The notes beneath the pieces were generated by a model. That model worked only from the letters and a program-made list of their open reading frames with translations, did not search any database and was not told the origin of the DNA. A DNA stretch of 64,000 nt from Tetraselmis striata (Eukaryota > Chlorophyta > Chlorodendrophyceae > Chlorodendrales > Chlorodendraceae): the NCBI GenBank assembly GCA_006384855.1, contig VCJN01000981.1, positions 33,513 to 97,512 on the forward strand, in the 5' to 3' direction. A program made the position numbers and the translations under genes. Of this stretch, positions 30,952-40,528 are shown in pieces. Numbering within the stretch: position 1 is the stretch's first letter; each line of letters begins with the position of its first letter.

Positions 30952-31521
30952 TTAATCGCGGCGGGGGATATTTCGCGATAGGTACTCGACCAGTCCGGCC
31001 TTGTTCTTCTTGCGAACGCTCCGCGGGATCGGTATGCCCTCGAGGCGTGCCATCTCCTCTAGCTGTCTAACCGTCATCGCCGAGAGATCGTCGGGCGAGA
31101 AATCCCCCGACTCCTCGAAGAGCTCGGTGCCCCCTCGGGCTAGGGGTGACTCCGCATCACTCCGCTGTGGCGGTGTTCGAGCGACCGAGGCCGCCTCGGC
31201 GTCCCCGCCGAATGTGTGTCCGCCCACTTTGTGGCTCAGCGGCTCGCCCGTGTTCCTCGCGGGCACGTGTGCCGGCAGCATTGGTCGGACGATGTCGTAG
31301 GTGCTCCAACCCTTTTGAAAGGGAGGCTGCGGGGGAGGCTCGCTCGCGCCGACAGTTTGAACGACATTGACGCGGACTGACTGAGAGCTGCGGCGGCCTA
31401 CGGGTCGGGTCGAGGGCTTCCGGCGGCCTACGGGTCGGGTGGAGGGCTTCCGGCTGCTTACGGGTCGGGTCGAGGGCTTCCCGCGCCGCGGGGCTTCCGC
31501 CGTCTTAGATCGGCGCGGCAT
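30952..31521 (-). CDS. Basic protein with RKPSTRPVGR repeats and a SAP-like C-terminal domain, 189 aa
   Basis: Residues ~12-45 are three copies of a ten-residue basic repeat (RKPSTRPVGR), encoded by a 30 bp tandem repeat. A Pro-rich middle follows, then a C-terminal helix-turn-helix-like segment, DDLSAMTVRQLEEMARLEG..KAGLVEYLSRN, that fits SAP/Rho-N-type nucleic-acid-binding motifs. Together these suggest a DNA-condensing core protein of the virion. Its start overlaps the 3' end of the ATPase gene by 17 bp, so the two are probably co-transcribed. Confidence 0.55.
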   Translation of the reverse strand: MPRRSKTAEAPRRGKPSTRPVSSRKPSTRPVGRRKPSTRPVGRRSSQSVRVNVVQTVGASEPPPQPPFQKGWSTYDIVRPMLPAHVPARNTGEPLSHKVGGHTFGGDAEAASVARTPPQRSDAESPLARGGTELFEESGDFSPDDLSAMTVRQLEEMARLEGIPIPRSVRKKNKAGLVEYLSRNIPRRD

Positions 31522-32233
31522 CGCTTGATTTTATCCTATCAAAGCCGGAATAAATTTGGCCGCTGGCCGTCTCCGCGAACATGAATGTGTACGGCGCGTC
31601 AAATATGAACCGCTGCAGCTGGTCGGCCTCGTCACGGTCCATGAAAATTAACTCATCAAAAATTCCGGAAAACTCTTTCTTGTTGCGAGGCTTGTATGCG
31701 ATGAAGTGCGAGAGCGTCTTCCGGATGGCGAGCGGCATGGCGTTGTAGGACTGAACGAGCACCATGATGCTTAGGCGGTAGTGGCGCCGGTTGTATATCA
31801 TGTCCTTCAGTTCATGTTGGATGTCGGCGTCCTTTAGGGAGGCCGTTACATCGTCCATAACTAGCAAGGAACTCTCACCCTTCGCCGCCGATGTTTTCAC
31901 CGATTCCGCGATGCCCACGAGGGCCGACAGAGTAAGCTCGTCGTGCATTTTATCGTGCCCCTTAAAACAATTTTGTTTGAGCGAGGCGACGCTGTGGCTC
32001 GGCATGATGACGTGGACGTGGTGAAACGCCTTCTTATAGGCCTGGCGGGAGGTTAGGAGGTTGATTAGCATCGATGTCTTCCCCGATCCCGCCGACCCGA
32101 TGATGGCCATGAAGAAGGGGGTTTGCGGGAGGGGATCCACGATTTGATCGTGGATCGGCTTATCACATAGGAAGCCCGGCGGCTTTAGCCGGAACTCCGA
32201 GCGTTTTTCGATGACGAAGGCCTGTCGCGGCAT
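31505..32233 (-). CDS. Genome-packaging ATPase (A32/FtsK-HerA type), 242 aa
   Basis: Walker A is IIGSAGSGKTSML (about residues 42-54) and Walker B is SSLLVMDDV (about 119-127), followed by YNRRHYRLSIMVLVQSYNAM (about 145-165) with the sensor glutamine. This is the pattern of the poxvirus A32-like ATPase shared by polintons, virophages and NCLDVs, which pumps the genome into the capsid. Length is normal. It heads the leftward virion block after one small ORF. A TAAAA-type stretch lies just before its ATG. The gene is intact. Confidence 0.87.
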   Translation of the reverse strand: MPRQAFVIEKRSEFRLKPPGFLCDKPIHDQIVDPLPQTPFFMAIIGSAGSGKTSMLINLLTSRQAYKKAFHHVHVIMPSHSVASLKQNCFKGHDKMHDELTLSALVGIAESVKTSAAKGESSLLVMDDVTASLKDADIQHELKDMIYNRRHYRLSIMVLVQSYNAMPLAIRKTLSHFIAYKPRNKKEFSGIFDELIFMDRDEADQLQRFIFDAPYTFMFAETASGQIYSGFDRIKSSDAAPI

Positions 32234-32406
32234 AGCTTGCTTTTAGTTACGGCGCGTTTTATTTCTTTCGGTCCGGCACCCCACGTATAGGCCTCGAGGC
32301 ACTCGCATTGCTCCGGAGTGAATCCGGGGTAATTTTCGGCCCACCACCGGGCCCGCCCATAATCGGGGTCAATAGCTTGCAAAAACTCTGCGTTGTCTAT
32401 TGACAT
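32185..32406 (-). CDS. Small unknown ORF at the head of the leftward block, 73 aa
   Basis: Reads MSIDNAEFLQAIDPDYGRAR then WWAENYPGFTPEQCECLEAY, globular in character, and becomes basic and disordered where it overlaps the ATPase start by 49 bp. An AT-rich box (gaaaataaaatag) directly precedes the ATG. The frame seems more protein-like than chance, but no family is recognised. Confidence 0.5.
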   Translation of the reverse strand: MSIDNAEFLQAIDPDYGRARWWAENYPGFTPEQCECLEAYTWGAGPKEIKRAVTKSKLCRDRPSSSKNARSSG

Positions 32407-32444
32407 TCTATTTTATTTTCTATCGCCTAGATAAAAATGGCGGT
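32407..32444. promoter_or_regulatory. Divergent AT-rich promoter region between the two viral gene blocks
   Basis: In GC-rich surroundings this 38 bp stretch (tattttattttctatcg..tagataaaaatgg) is AT-rich on both sides and separates the leftward block (ATG at 32,406) from the rightward block (ATG at 32,445). It probably holds back-to-back promoters. Confidence 0.45.
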
Positions 32445-32816
32445 ATGGGTGGCCGAAGCGATCTCGAGCGGGAACGCGATGATGTCAAAAACGTGGATGC
32501 AACCGTTGATTTGGCTCGGGATGGCGATGTGGCTGGTGGGCCCCCGGGGCCGCCGGGGGCCATCGGTGGGCCCCCGGCGGCCCACGAGCCGGTACGAGGG
32601 CCCCCGGCGGCTCACGAGCCGGTACGAGGGCCCCCGGCGGCCCACGAGCCGGCTGCCGAGCCTCCCCGAGTCAAGCGAGTAGCCAGCGAGAAGCAGCGGG
32701 CGGCGCTGGCACGGGCTCGCGCCGCCAAGGCCGAAAAGCGGGTCTCTCGGCCCCCTCTCGTGATGCACGAGGACCGATCGAGCGCGCCGGCTCCGATTAT
32801 GTACACCATATTCTAA
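32445..32816 (+). CDS. Pro/Gly-rich basic protein, 124 aa
   Basis: I choose the ATG at 32,445 because the upstream frame is AT-rich promoter-like sequence. An acidic/basic start is followed by GGPPGPP and three tandem copies of 'GPPAAHEPVR' (30 bp DNA repeat, ~32,560-32,650). A lysine/arginine helix, VKRVASEKQRAALARARA.., follows; such helices are common in viral DNA-binding or assembly proteins. It ends IMYTIF, only 6 bp before the next ATG. An alternative frame (32,437-32,682) is open but would give no recognisable protein. Confidence 0.5.
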   Translation: MGGRSDLERERDDVKNVDATVDLARDGDVAGGPPGPPGAIGGPPAAHEPVRGPPAAHEPVRGPPAAHEPAAEPPRVKRVASEKQRAALARARAAKAEKRVSRPPLVMHEDRSSAPAPIMYTIF

Positions 32817-32822
32817 ACGAAA

Positions 32823-33671
32823 ATGCTACAGCAGCTTTTCATCGACAGCCAGTTCAGCGACATCGTATTGGGCGATGGCTCGCACGTGTTTTGGCTCGGC
32901 GGCGCGATCGACGTACCCGAGCGACACAGTCTGCAAGTCAAGGTGCTCAACGCTTGGATACCGCACACGTTCTATTCCGTGTTTTCGGCCAACGACACCC
33001 TCGTGGTACGGTATTCCCCCGCGGGGACCGGCGGAACCATCCGCATTCCCCACGGCAATCGGAGCATCGATGAGATCCTCGACATAATCAACCCGCAGCT
33101 AGACCACGGGTACGAAAGCTCATATGATGTGGCGACGAACCGAATAAACCTCTCCAGCCCAAACGCCGCGGCGTTGACGATCAAGGCGGGTACGACGTGC
33201 ACGGAGCTGCTAGGACTCTCCATCGGCGACCAATCCGCCGCGGGGGTGCTCGCGGCGCGGCGCGGCGTCGACCTCACCCGCACCTCGAGTATTTTTATTC
33301 GGAGCAACCTCCACACCGACAACCGGGACCCCGTGACGCGCCGCACCAGCGATATTCTCGCAAAAATCCCGCTGACGAGCCAATTCAACGAGCTAGAGCA
33401 TTTCAGCGCCCAAGCGTGGGTGGACTGCAAAAATAAGCAGCTTAGCTACGTGGTCATAAAACTCGTTGACGACTCCGGGAGGCTCCTCGACTTGAACGGC
33501 GCCCGGTTTACTCTCACGATTAAATCCAGACTAGTTAGAGACGATGGACCGATCCCGGATAGCGTCAGCTCCTTTGCAAGTGAACGGGCGGCGCTTGCTT
33601 CAGGTAGACAACTCCGCGATCCAGCTTCAGATCGACACGCTGGTGACGGCGACGTCGGACGTGGCAGCTGA
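32823..33671 (+). CDS. Penton/minor capsid-like protein, 282 aa
   Basis: Beta-rich, with blocks HSLQVKVLNAWIPHTFYSVF (~35), LVVRYSPAGTGGTIRIPHG (~60), TSSIFIRSNLHTDNRD (~155), DILAKIPLTSQFNELEHF (~175) and LLDLNGARFTLTIKSRL (~222). The 'IRSNL..ILAKIP..LDLNG..FTL' succession recurs in penton-like or minor capsid proteins of polintons and polinton-like viruses. The C-terminal ~50 residues overlap the start of the fibre gene (33,544) in another frame, so fibre and base are adjacent, as in adenovirus-like capsids. The frame is intact. Confidence 0.6.
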   Translation: MLQQLFIDSQFSDIVLGDGSHVFWLGGAIDVPERHSLQVKVLNAWIPHTFYSVFSANDTLVVRYSPAGTGGTIRIPHGNRSIDEILDIINPQLDHGYESSYDVATNRINLSSPNAAALTIKAGTTCTELLGLSIGDQSAAGVLAARRGVDLTRTSSIFIRSNLHTDNRDPVTRRTSDILAKIPLTSQFNELEHFSAQAWVDCKNKQLSYVVIKLVDDSGRLLDLNGARFTLTIKSRLVRDDGPIPDSVSSFASERAALASGRQLRDPASDRHAGDGDVGRGS

Positions 33672-33929
33672 TGTCCTCGACGTGCAAAACGACCAAGCCC
33701 GGCAGGACGGCGCGCTCGATTTGGTTAACGGTGGTCTCGCGGCACTAAGGAAGGACATCGACCTCGACCAAGCCCGGCAAGACGACGCTCACGATTCCTT
33801 GGCCGCCGATGTGGCCGCCATCGACCTCGCGGCGTACATCCCGCATACCGAAAAGCAGGATTTTCGGGTCGGCATACTGCGCGCCGATGAAATCACCCCG
33901 GTGGGAGTCGATCCTAGCGTGGTTGTGTC
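33544..33929 (+). pseudogene. Fibre gene, 5' part (split by copia)
   Basis: N-terminal domain: residues ~1-60 are a short tail, and residues ~25-100 contain heptad-like repeats (two 'DLDQARQD/DVQNDQARQD' copies) expected to form a trimeric coiled coil. A segment FRVGILRADEITP follows. The frame is cut at 33,929 by the copia LTR. Coding resumes in the same frame at 40,534 when the 5 bp duplication is counted once, so this is one gene interrupted by a transposon. Confidence 0.82.
33925..33929. repeat. Target-site duplication gtgtc (left)
   Basis: gtgtc precedes the copia LTR and recurs at 40,529-40,533 directly after the other LTR. Confidence 0.9.
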
Positions 33930-34420
33930 TGTTGAAATATGGGCGTGAGGGAAAAGAACGACTGTCTCTTACAACGGGTCGCGCCCTGCCTTTATACTCG
34001 CGCACGCCATGGTACGCGCGCCACCCATTAGCGCATCCGCCACCTTGCGCCATCGCGCGCTGACTGTATTCTCCAGTACTTGATGCATATGTGCGAGCCT
34101 GAGTATTGGCATTATCTATGTCCGTACAATACAGTATCCGCTGCTGCATCGGCCGATATCCTGCAGTATATTCTAGTACTGCATGGCGCCCATCATTGAT
34201 ACTCAGCAGTACCGGAATCTTGATTGTGCTCGCACGGGCGTCCTCGTACTCGTTTATGTACAGCCGCTCCGCGATGTACGTCTGCTGCCGGAGATGTACT
34301 CGCGTCCTCGTACTCGTAGCCGTACGATCGCTCCGCCGTCTACAGATACTGCTGAGAGTGTGCAGGCGTCAAGGCTCCAGACAGCCGGTCAAACGCCTGC
34401 AATACTGGTATCAAACAACA
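33930..34420 (-). repeat. 3' LTR of the intact copia
   Basis: 491 bp, TGTTGAAATATGG..TATCAAACAACA on the + strand; no difference to 40,038-40,528 was seen. Confidence 0.93.
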
Positions 34421-34435
34421 CCCCCACTCGCCATG
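34421..34435 (-). promoter_or_regulatory. Copia polypurine tract
   Basis: Minus strand catggcgagtggggg directly before the 3' LTR, the plus-strand primer position. The same tract is next to the 3' LTRs at 52,525 and 63,767. Confidence 0.7.
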
Positions 34436-34441
34436 CAGTCA

Positions 34442-37400
34442 TCACGCGCCCAACATCTGCATGGCGAACTCCGCGTGCTTCAGCCTTCCCAGAGCCTTGG
34501 TGAGTGCATCCGCAACCATCTGTGCAGTCGGGCAGTACTCAATTGCCACCTCCCCGCTGAGCACCTTCTCCCGTGTGAAGTGGTACTTGATGGCGATGTG
34601 CTTGCTGCGACCATGGGTCATGGGGTTGCGCGTCAGCGCAATGCAGCTCTGGTTGTCCTCGAAGATCACTGTGGCCTCGGACTGAGCACAACACAGCTCG
34701 CGCAGCAGCTCGCGCAAGAACAGCGCCTCGCACACAGCAGCACACAACGCCATGTACTCCGCCTCCGCCGTTGACAGCGCCACAGTGGCCTGCAGCTGCG
34801 ACTTCCAACTCACTGCAGCTCCACAAAGCATGAAGACGAAGCCAGTGGTGGAGCGTCGTGACACCACGTCTCCAGCCCAGTCGGCGTCGCAGTACCCGTG
34901 CAGTAGGCCGTCAGCCTTGCCCCCACTGAAGGTCAGCCCCAGGGTTTTGGTACCCTTCAGGTATCGCAGGACTCGCTTGGCAGCCTGCCAGTGGCGCTCT
35001 TCAGGCTTGGCCATCACCCTGCACAACTTGCTCACAGCTTCGGCAATGTCGGGGCGGGTAGCCACCATCGCGTACAGCAGGCTGCCCACAAGGGCCTGAT
35101 ATGGCATCTCAGCAGCCAACGGCTTGTTGCTACCGGGGACATCGGCACCAACCTCCGCTGGGGTGCTCACAGCGTAAGCGTCAGCAAGGTTGAACTTGTG
35201 CACCATGTCATCAATGTACTTGGCCTGATGCACCTTCAGCGTCGCATTGTCCCAGTCTCGCTCCACCGCCATGCCTAGCGCCCAGGCACAGACGCCCAAG
35301 TCCTTGATGTCAAAGCGGGCGCCTAATGCCGTCTTGAAATCCGCGGCCCATACTGCGTTCTTGAAGGCAAAGATCATGTCGTCCACGTAAACCACCAGGA
35401 TGCAGATCAACTGCCCACCCTGCCAGTAGACGTACGCGCCAGGGTCGGACTTGAGCTGCTGAAACCCGTAGCACACCAAGAACTTATGCAAGGTGTTGTG
35501 CCAATTTCGGGGTGATTGCTTCAGCCCGTACAGGCTCTTCAACAAGCGCAAGACCATGGGCCGCCCTCTTGCATCGTACTGCTCATAGCCAGGCGGCGGC
35601 CTCATGTAGATCTCCTCCTCCACTGGAGCATACAGGAACGCCGTGTCGACATCAACCTGATGGATATTCCAACCGTATTGTACTGCAATCGCAAACAGCA
35701 CTCGGATAGTGGTGAACTTCACGGTCGGTGCAAAAGTCTCTGCATAGTCGATGCCATGTCGTTGACGGCAGCCTTGGACAACCAGTCGGGCCTTGAAGCG
35801 CGCGATACTGCCATCAGCGTTGTATTTGACCTTGAATACCCATTTGCTGGGAATGGCTGTTCGCTCCTCTGGTAACTCGCACACCACCCACGTGCCCTGC
35901 TTCTCCAACGAGTTGAATTCTGACTCTACGGCTTGCGCCCATTGCTCCTTGAACGGTCCGGACAGGGCCTGCTTGAGCGTGATGGGCTCATCGACACCCT
36001 GTGTCACTGCCGCGAATGCGGCGGCCATCATAGCTGCAGCGTCGTCGTTGGGATTTTCCGGATGCACGACCCACCACTGCCCAGGAGCTCGGCGAGAACG
36101 AGCAGGGTAGGGGTCCCTCTCAGCACGCTGGACTATAGGTTCCTCTTGCCCGCCATCGTCGATTCCCTCGTTCGTCTCCAACTGGGTCAGCTCCAGCGTG
36201 GGTTGCTGCGGTCCAAGTTCCAGTTCCTCCGCAGTCAGTGGCTCCTCCTCAATCTCAAGCTCCTCCTCAACGTCGTCCGTTTCATCCACGACACGCCGGT
36301 GAGCCTCGGTTATCTCTTGCAGCCGTGATGCGTCGGACGTGCTGCCAACCCCGCTGTTATCGAGAAGTGCCTGGTATTGGGGGAACATCTCAAGGCTTGC
36401 AGCAGCATCGCCCCCACTGCCCCCCTTGCTGCTGGAAGCCGCATCACGCCAACCCTCATCGAAAATAACATTCCGACTTGCAACCACGCGGCGAGTAGCT
36501 GGGTTCCACACCAAGTAGGTGTGAGATTCCTGCCCATAACCAACGAAGACCCCGCGAAAGGCCTTGGCGTCAAGCTTCCGCCTATTCCCGGCATCCACGT
36601 GCACATACGCTGGACAGCCGAACACCCGCAACCCAGCCACATCTGGGGTCTTGCCAGTGTGACGCCGGTAGGGAACAGAACCGACACCCCGACTGTAGAC
36701 ATTGTTGCGGATGTGCATCGCGGCACAGAAGGCCAGCGCCCAGAACTCACGACCCAGGCCAGCATGTAGAAGCATAGCCACCGTCATCTCGGACAGAGTA
36801 AGCCACATACGCTCCTGCAGACCATTCTGCCATTGGCAGTATGGCGCAGAAAACTCAGGAACGAAGTGCAGGCCATCGCATGCAGATCGAAAATCCGCAC
36901 TCTGGAAGACTGAGTCGTTGTCCAATCTCAGGCGAGCTGTACTCTTGTCGTATCCGAATCGGGGATGCACGCGCCTGATAGCGCGCACCACCAACAGCAG
37001 AGCCCTCGGAGCCTCATCCTTGGACTTCATAAACACCACCCAGCCATATGCCGAGTAGTAGTCAGTCATCCCAAACACGTAACGGAACCCGCCAATGGAC
37101 GTCACACCCACTGGCCCCCAGATGTCAGCTCCAAACTTCTGCAGTGGCCCAGTAGGACGCTTTGACGCAATGCGCGACCGCGGCTGTTCGTGAGAATTCG
37201 CCAACGCGCAACAGTCACAAAACGGCAGTATCTCATCCTTCGCGAACGTGATCCCCGAGACGCTCTCCGCAAGCAAACGATCCATGCCTGCAGCATGCAG
37301 ATGGCCAAGACGTCTGTGCCACAGCAACTTTGACAACTTCCCACAAGCTTGCAGCGCAACAACATCCGCAGGGCTGGGCGCAGGCCCGCTCCGTAGTATT

Positions 37401-39103
37401 CTGCTGCGGAAAGCGTACAAGTTGCTTCCCGGAGCGCGCCCGATAGGGACCGTCATATCACGGCCAGCAGAGCGCAAGACCATGGAGTCCCCGTTGGCCG
37501 TGTAATGAAACGAAGCGCCACGCTCCTGCGCCAACCGCTGGCTAAACAACCTGCGGTAGCCATGCTTTGTTTTGCCCGGCAAGTCCGGGACATGCAGAAC
37601 CCCACGAAGCACACTGCGTACTTCGCCGCCATCGGCTCGAACAACCATCCAGACCGTCCCCCGGCCCACCGCCAGACAGCAAATACCCCCCACCTCAACC
37701 GGTGGTGCAAGCTGCTCATACTCCACGAAGCTGTCAGAGTCAGCCACCATATGCGGATATGCCCCACTGTCCTTCACCCACATGTCCGGGTAGCTTCCGA
37801 GATCATCATTCAGCCCCAGCATGCACGCCCCTCGTGCATCGACAACAACACTCGCTAGAGCAACCGCATCAAGCAAGTAAGCGGAATCAGACTTGGTTAC
37901 AACACGGGCAGAGCCGCCCATGCCACCAGAGGCACTACCCGCCTCATCATCAGACATGCCTAAGCAGTCAGACAGCCCAGACAGCGATATGATCTCATCC
38001 ATGTTGTGGCTGTCCAGGTCATGCTCGCGCTCATTCGCCTGAGCAACAGCACCAGCAGCCTCAGCCGGCCGCACATCCTCCTCGGACTCATACTCCCCTC
38101 CGAAGAGGTCATACAGCAGGGTGCCCGGTTCCGGCGCCCAATCATCCCACTCGTCATCCAGCAGGGACAGCGCAACGCGCTTTGCAGGTGGGGTGTTACC
38201 GGCATTCTCAGCCATGAAACCAACATGCTCCTCCTCCTCATCAGCAACAAAGGCCGCCGGTGCCGGGTCCGCAGCAGCTTGACGCCTGTTGCCTCTTGGG
38301 CGCTGCGGGCAGTCCCGCTTGAAGTGAGGCCCACCGCACTGCCAGCATCCACCGCGCAGAGGGGCACCAAGGCGGCGAGGTCCAGATCCATCGCCTGTGG
38401 CCAGATGGGCGGAGCGCTTGGTGCCACCACTGGCTATGTAGCCCTCCGCAGATGGCTCCGATGCACGGTTCTTCTCAATACGCTTGGAGTAGTTCTGCGC
38501 CAGCTTGAGGCAGTCACCCTCCCAGGTGATGGCGCGGCCCTCATGCTCCGCGGTCACCTGCAGGATACCGATGATGGGCTCGTTATCGGGACGGAGGCCA
38601 GCCAGGAACTGAGTCACAACTTGGTTATGTGATGGAGCTTCAACATCCTCATGCTCCTCAGCCTCAGCCACCAAGTCCAAGAAGGCGTTGTCCAGGCGAT
38701 GGTAGTATGCCTCCGCAGTCTCGGTGCGCTGTTGACCGGATTGGAGCACCGCATACATGTCGGAGATCCTGCCGAGATGGCCTCCCTCAAAGCGGGTGCG
38801 CAGAGCTGCCCAGGCTTGGCCTCCAGAGGTAGCATTGTCATTCAGGTGCCGACGGATGACATCCAGGAGCTCCTCGGGGAGCAGCGCAGTCAGGGTTGCA
38901 TACAGCTTGAAGTGCTGATCAGATGAGGCATGCTCACTCATCATCATGGCCTGCTTCATGCCAGTGGCGTTGCAATAGGCCTCCATCTGGTGCCTCCAGC
39001 GGCGCCACCCCTTGGTCTGACCAGAGAAAACGGGCGGCAACGGAATGCGCGGCGCGCGGGCGGACACTCCTTCCGGCATGATGATCACAGTGATGGAAAT
39101 CAA
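34442..39103 (-). CDS. gag-pol: Copia Gag-Pol polyprotein, 1,553 aa, intact
   Basis: Domain order is that of Ty1/copia. Gag: ~1-245. Zinc knuckle: CWQCGGPHFKRDC at ~253. Protease: VKDSGAYPHM at ~443. GAG-pre-integrase HHCC: LWHRRLGHLHAAGMDRLL..CDCCALA at ~594-630. Integrase core: GADIWGPVG at ~659, LRLDNDSVF and then NGLQERM for the DDE triad. Reverse transcriptase: WVFKVKYNADGS, QVDVDTAFLYAP, SLYGLKQSPRNWH, and catalytic VVYVDDMIF at ~1235. RNase H: YCDADWAGD at ~1400, STAEAEYMAL, EDNQSCIAL. Gag and Pol are in a single frame with no stop or frameshift, so this copy may be active. Other copies in the window: 3.4-5.5, 50.1-52.5 and 59.5-63.7 kb. Confidence 0.95.
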   Translation of the reverse strand: MISITVIIMPEGVSARAPRIPLPPVFSGQTKGWRRWRHQMEAYCNATGMKQAMMMSEHASSDQHFKLYATLTALLPEELLDVIRRHLNDNATSGGQAWAALRTRFEGGHLGRISDMYAVLQSGQQRTETAEAYYHRLDNAFLDLVAEAEEHEDVEAPSHNQVVTQFLAGLRPDNEPIIGILQVTAEHEGRAITWEGDCLKLAQNYSKRIEKNRASEPSAEGYIASGGTKRSAHLATGDGSGPRRLGAPLRGGCWQCGGPHFKRDCPQRPRGNRRQAAADPAPAAFVADEEEEHVGFMAENAGNTPPAKRVALSLLDDEWDDWAPEPGTLLYDLFGGEYESEEDVRPAEAAGAVAQANEREHDLDSHNMDEIISLSGLSDCLGMSDDEAGSASGGMGGSARVVTKSDSAYLLDAVALASVVVDARGACMLGLNDDLGSYPDMWVKDSGAYPHMVADSDSFVEYEQLAPPVEVGGICCLAVGRGTVWMVVRADGGEVRSVLRGVLHVPDLPGKTKHGYRRLFSQRLAQERGASFHYTANGDSMVLRSAGRDMTVPIGRAPGSNLYAFRSRILRSGPAPSPADVVALQACGKLSKLLWHRRLGHLHAAGMDRLLAESVSGITFAKDEILPFCDCCALANSHEQPRSRIASKRPTGPLQKFGADIWGPVGVTSIGGFRYVFGMTDYYSAYGWVVFMKSKDEAPRALLLVVRAIRRVHPRFGYDKSTARLRLDNDSVFQSADFRSACDGLHFVPEFSAPYCQWQNGLQERMWLTLSEMTVAMLLHAGLGREFWALAFCAAMHIRNNVYSRGVGSVPYRRHTGKTPDVAGLRVFGCPAYVHVDAGNRRKLDAKAFRGVFVGYGQESHTYLVWNPATRRVVASRNVIFDEGWRDAASSSKGGSGGDAAASLEMFPQYQALLDNSGVGSTSDASRLQEITEAHRRVVDETDDVEEELEIEEEPLTAEELELGPQQPTLELTQLETNEGIDDGGQEEPIVQRAERDPYPARSRRAPGQWWVVHPENPNDDAAAMMAAAFAAVTQGVDEPITLKQALSGPFKEQWAQAVESEFNSLEKQGTWVVCELPEERTAIPSKWVFKVKYNADGSIARFKARLVVQGCRQRHGIDYAETFAPTVKFTTIRVLFAIAVQYGWNIHQVDVDTAFLYAPVEEEIYMRPPPGYEQYDARGRPMVLRLLKSLYGLKQSPRNWHNTLHKFLVCYGFQQLKSDPGAYVYWQGGQLICILVVYVDDMIFAFKNAVWAADFKTALGARFDIKDLGVCAWALGMAVERDWDNATLKVHQAKYIDDMVHKFNLADAYAVSTPAEVGADVPGSNKPLAAEMPYQALVGSLLYAMVATRPDIAEAVSKLCRVMAKPEERHWQAAKRVLRYLKGTKTLGLTFSGGKADGLLHGYCDADWAGDVVSRRSTTGFVFMLCGAAVSWKSQLQATVALSTAEAEYMALCAAVCEALFLRELLRELCCAQSEATVIFEDNQSCIALTRNPMTHGRSKHIAIKYHFTREKVLSGEVAIEYCPTAQMVADALTKALGRLKHAEFAMQMLGA

Positions 39104-40037
39104 CTGCAGAGCGGGACAGAGGCCAAGTCAGCGGTCTGGTCCTCACAGGGCCAAAAGCCCCCACCACTGCTTGCCGCAGTGGCAACTTTCTCCCACCAGA
39201 GATGGTCAACAGGGAGAAACTCGGTCAAAATTTCGAAATTGAGGAGAGAAAACAACCGGAGCCGCACAAACTTTTAATTACCGGCCGCGATTAATCAACA
39301 AACAACCGCGGCCCCGCGGAAATCAAATTACCGGCTACGATAAATCGGAAAACCACCGGGGAATCCGGCTACTTTTTGATTCTCGTAGATTCGCCTATAA
39401 CACGGCGGAAACTACGTCGTTCTCCGGTCGCAGACTGCTGCTAACTCGGCAACCTGCCTGCCTCGTGACGAGGGTCGATACCACTGGCACAAGACCACGA
39501 CAGAGCGCTCGACGAGGCCGTCTGCCCCCCCTGTGGCCGGCGAGGCAGCTCGACACACTCTAACTGGACGAGCGACAAGCGCACACGAGTCGACACGACT
39601 CGAAGCCGGCCCGAGTCGTCGAGAGACTGAAAGGGGCGTCGGAACGCGGCCCCAGGCGTCGAGAGGCACAGCCGAAACGAGAGAGGTCGACAGCAGCGTC
39701 GAGCTGCACAGGCAAACAGCCCCTACGCCCCTACAGGACGCCCACTGCCTAGGGAGGCCAGTGTCGAGCAGCGACCTCGCGTCGCACAGGCAAACGAGCC
39801 CCACGCCCCGTCCCAGGGCGCCCACTGACTGCCACCGTCAGTGCACCGCTTCTCGCGGCCACGCTCGGCTCCCAGCGAGCGAAAACGAGTCGTTCGAGTC
39901 CCCAGCCCAACAGCGCAGGTCCCCTCCCAAGAATCAGCAGCAAGGGGCGGCGGAAGAACCTGGTTGTGATGCTCCTGTGGTTGGCAGAGGCCGCTCCTTG
40001 GCTTGGGAGATGAAGGGAAGCGAGGGCCCAACTAACC
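39104..40037 (-). other. Copia 5' leader (no certain gene)
   Basis: 934 bp between the primer region and the gag start. It is repeated almost unchanged at 58,572-59,504. It contains Ser/Arg-rich open frames on both strands (137 codons sense, 39,412-39,825; 212 codons antisense, partly in the LTR). With copies this young, conservation does not show coding. A long leader probably holds the packaging signal. Confidence 0.5.
40016..40037 (-). promoter_or_regulatory. Copia primer-binding region
   Basis: + strand gggaagcgagggcccaactaacc next to the LTR. It is a variant of the initiator-tRNA-Met-like site at 5542-5564, with 'act' replacing 't' in the anticodon part. Confidence 0.5.
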
Positions 40038-40528
40038 TGTTGAAATATGGGCGTGAGGGAAAAGAACGACTGTCTCTTACAACGGGTCGCGCCCTGCCTT
40101 TATACTCGCGCACGCCATGGTACGCGCGCCACCCATTAGCGCATCCGCCACCTTGCGCCATCGCGCGCTGACTGTATTCTCCAGTACTTGATGCATATGT
40201 GCGAGCCTGAGTATTGGCATTATCTATGTCCGTACAATACAGTATCCGCTGCTGCATCGGCCGATATCCTGCAGTATATTCTAGTACTGCATGGCGCCCA
40301 TCATTGATACTCAGCAGTACCGGAATCTTGATTGTGCTCGCACGGGCGTCCTCGTACTCGTTTATGTACAGCCGCTCCGCGATGTACGTCTGCTGCCGGA
40401 GATGTACTCGCGTCCTCGTACTCGTAGCCGTACGATCGCTCCGCCGTCTACAGATACTGCTGAGAGTGTGCAGGCGTCAAGGCTCCAGACAGCCGGTCAA
40501 ACGCCTGCAATACTGGTATCAAACAACA
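40038..40528 (-). repeat. 5' LTR of the intact copia
   Basis: 491 bp, indistinguishable by eye from 33,930-34,420. Read on the + strand its frame happens to be open into the fibre fragment downstream. Confidence 0.93.

Larger units (their letters stand above)
33930..40528 (-). mobile_element. Intact Ty1/copia retrotransposon, 6,599 bp
   Basis: Two 491 bp LTRs (33,930-34,420 and 40,038-40,528) appear identical by eye. They have TGTTG/CAACA ends, a polypurine tract, a primer-binding region, a single 1,553-codon gag-pol frame and a perfect 5 bp target duplication. All structures needed for transposition are present, and LTR identity points to a very recent insertion. It lies in the viral fibre gene in the opposite orientation. 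Confidence 0.93.

Noticed and set aside
32437-32682. Alternative 81-codon frame at the start of the rightward viral block
   Set aside because: It ends within the repeats and leaves the basic C-terminal helix uncoded; the frame from 32,445 continues to 6 bp before the next gene.
39533-40171. 212-codon frame antisense to the copia leader, repeated at 58,438-59,076
   Set aside because: The two copia copies are too young for conservation to mean anything, and the frame is Ser/Arg-rich and runs into the LTR.
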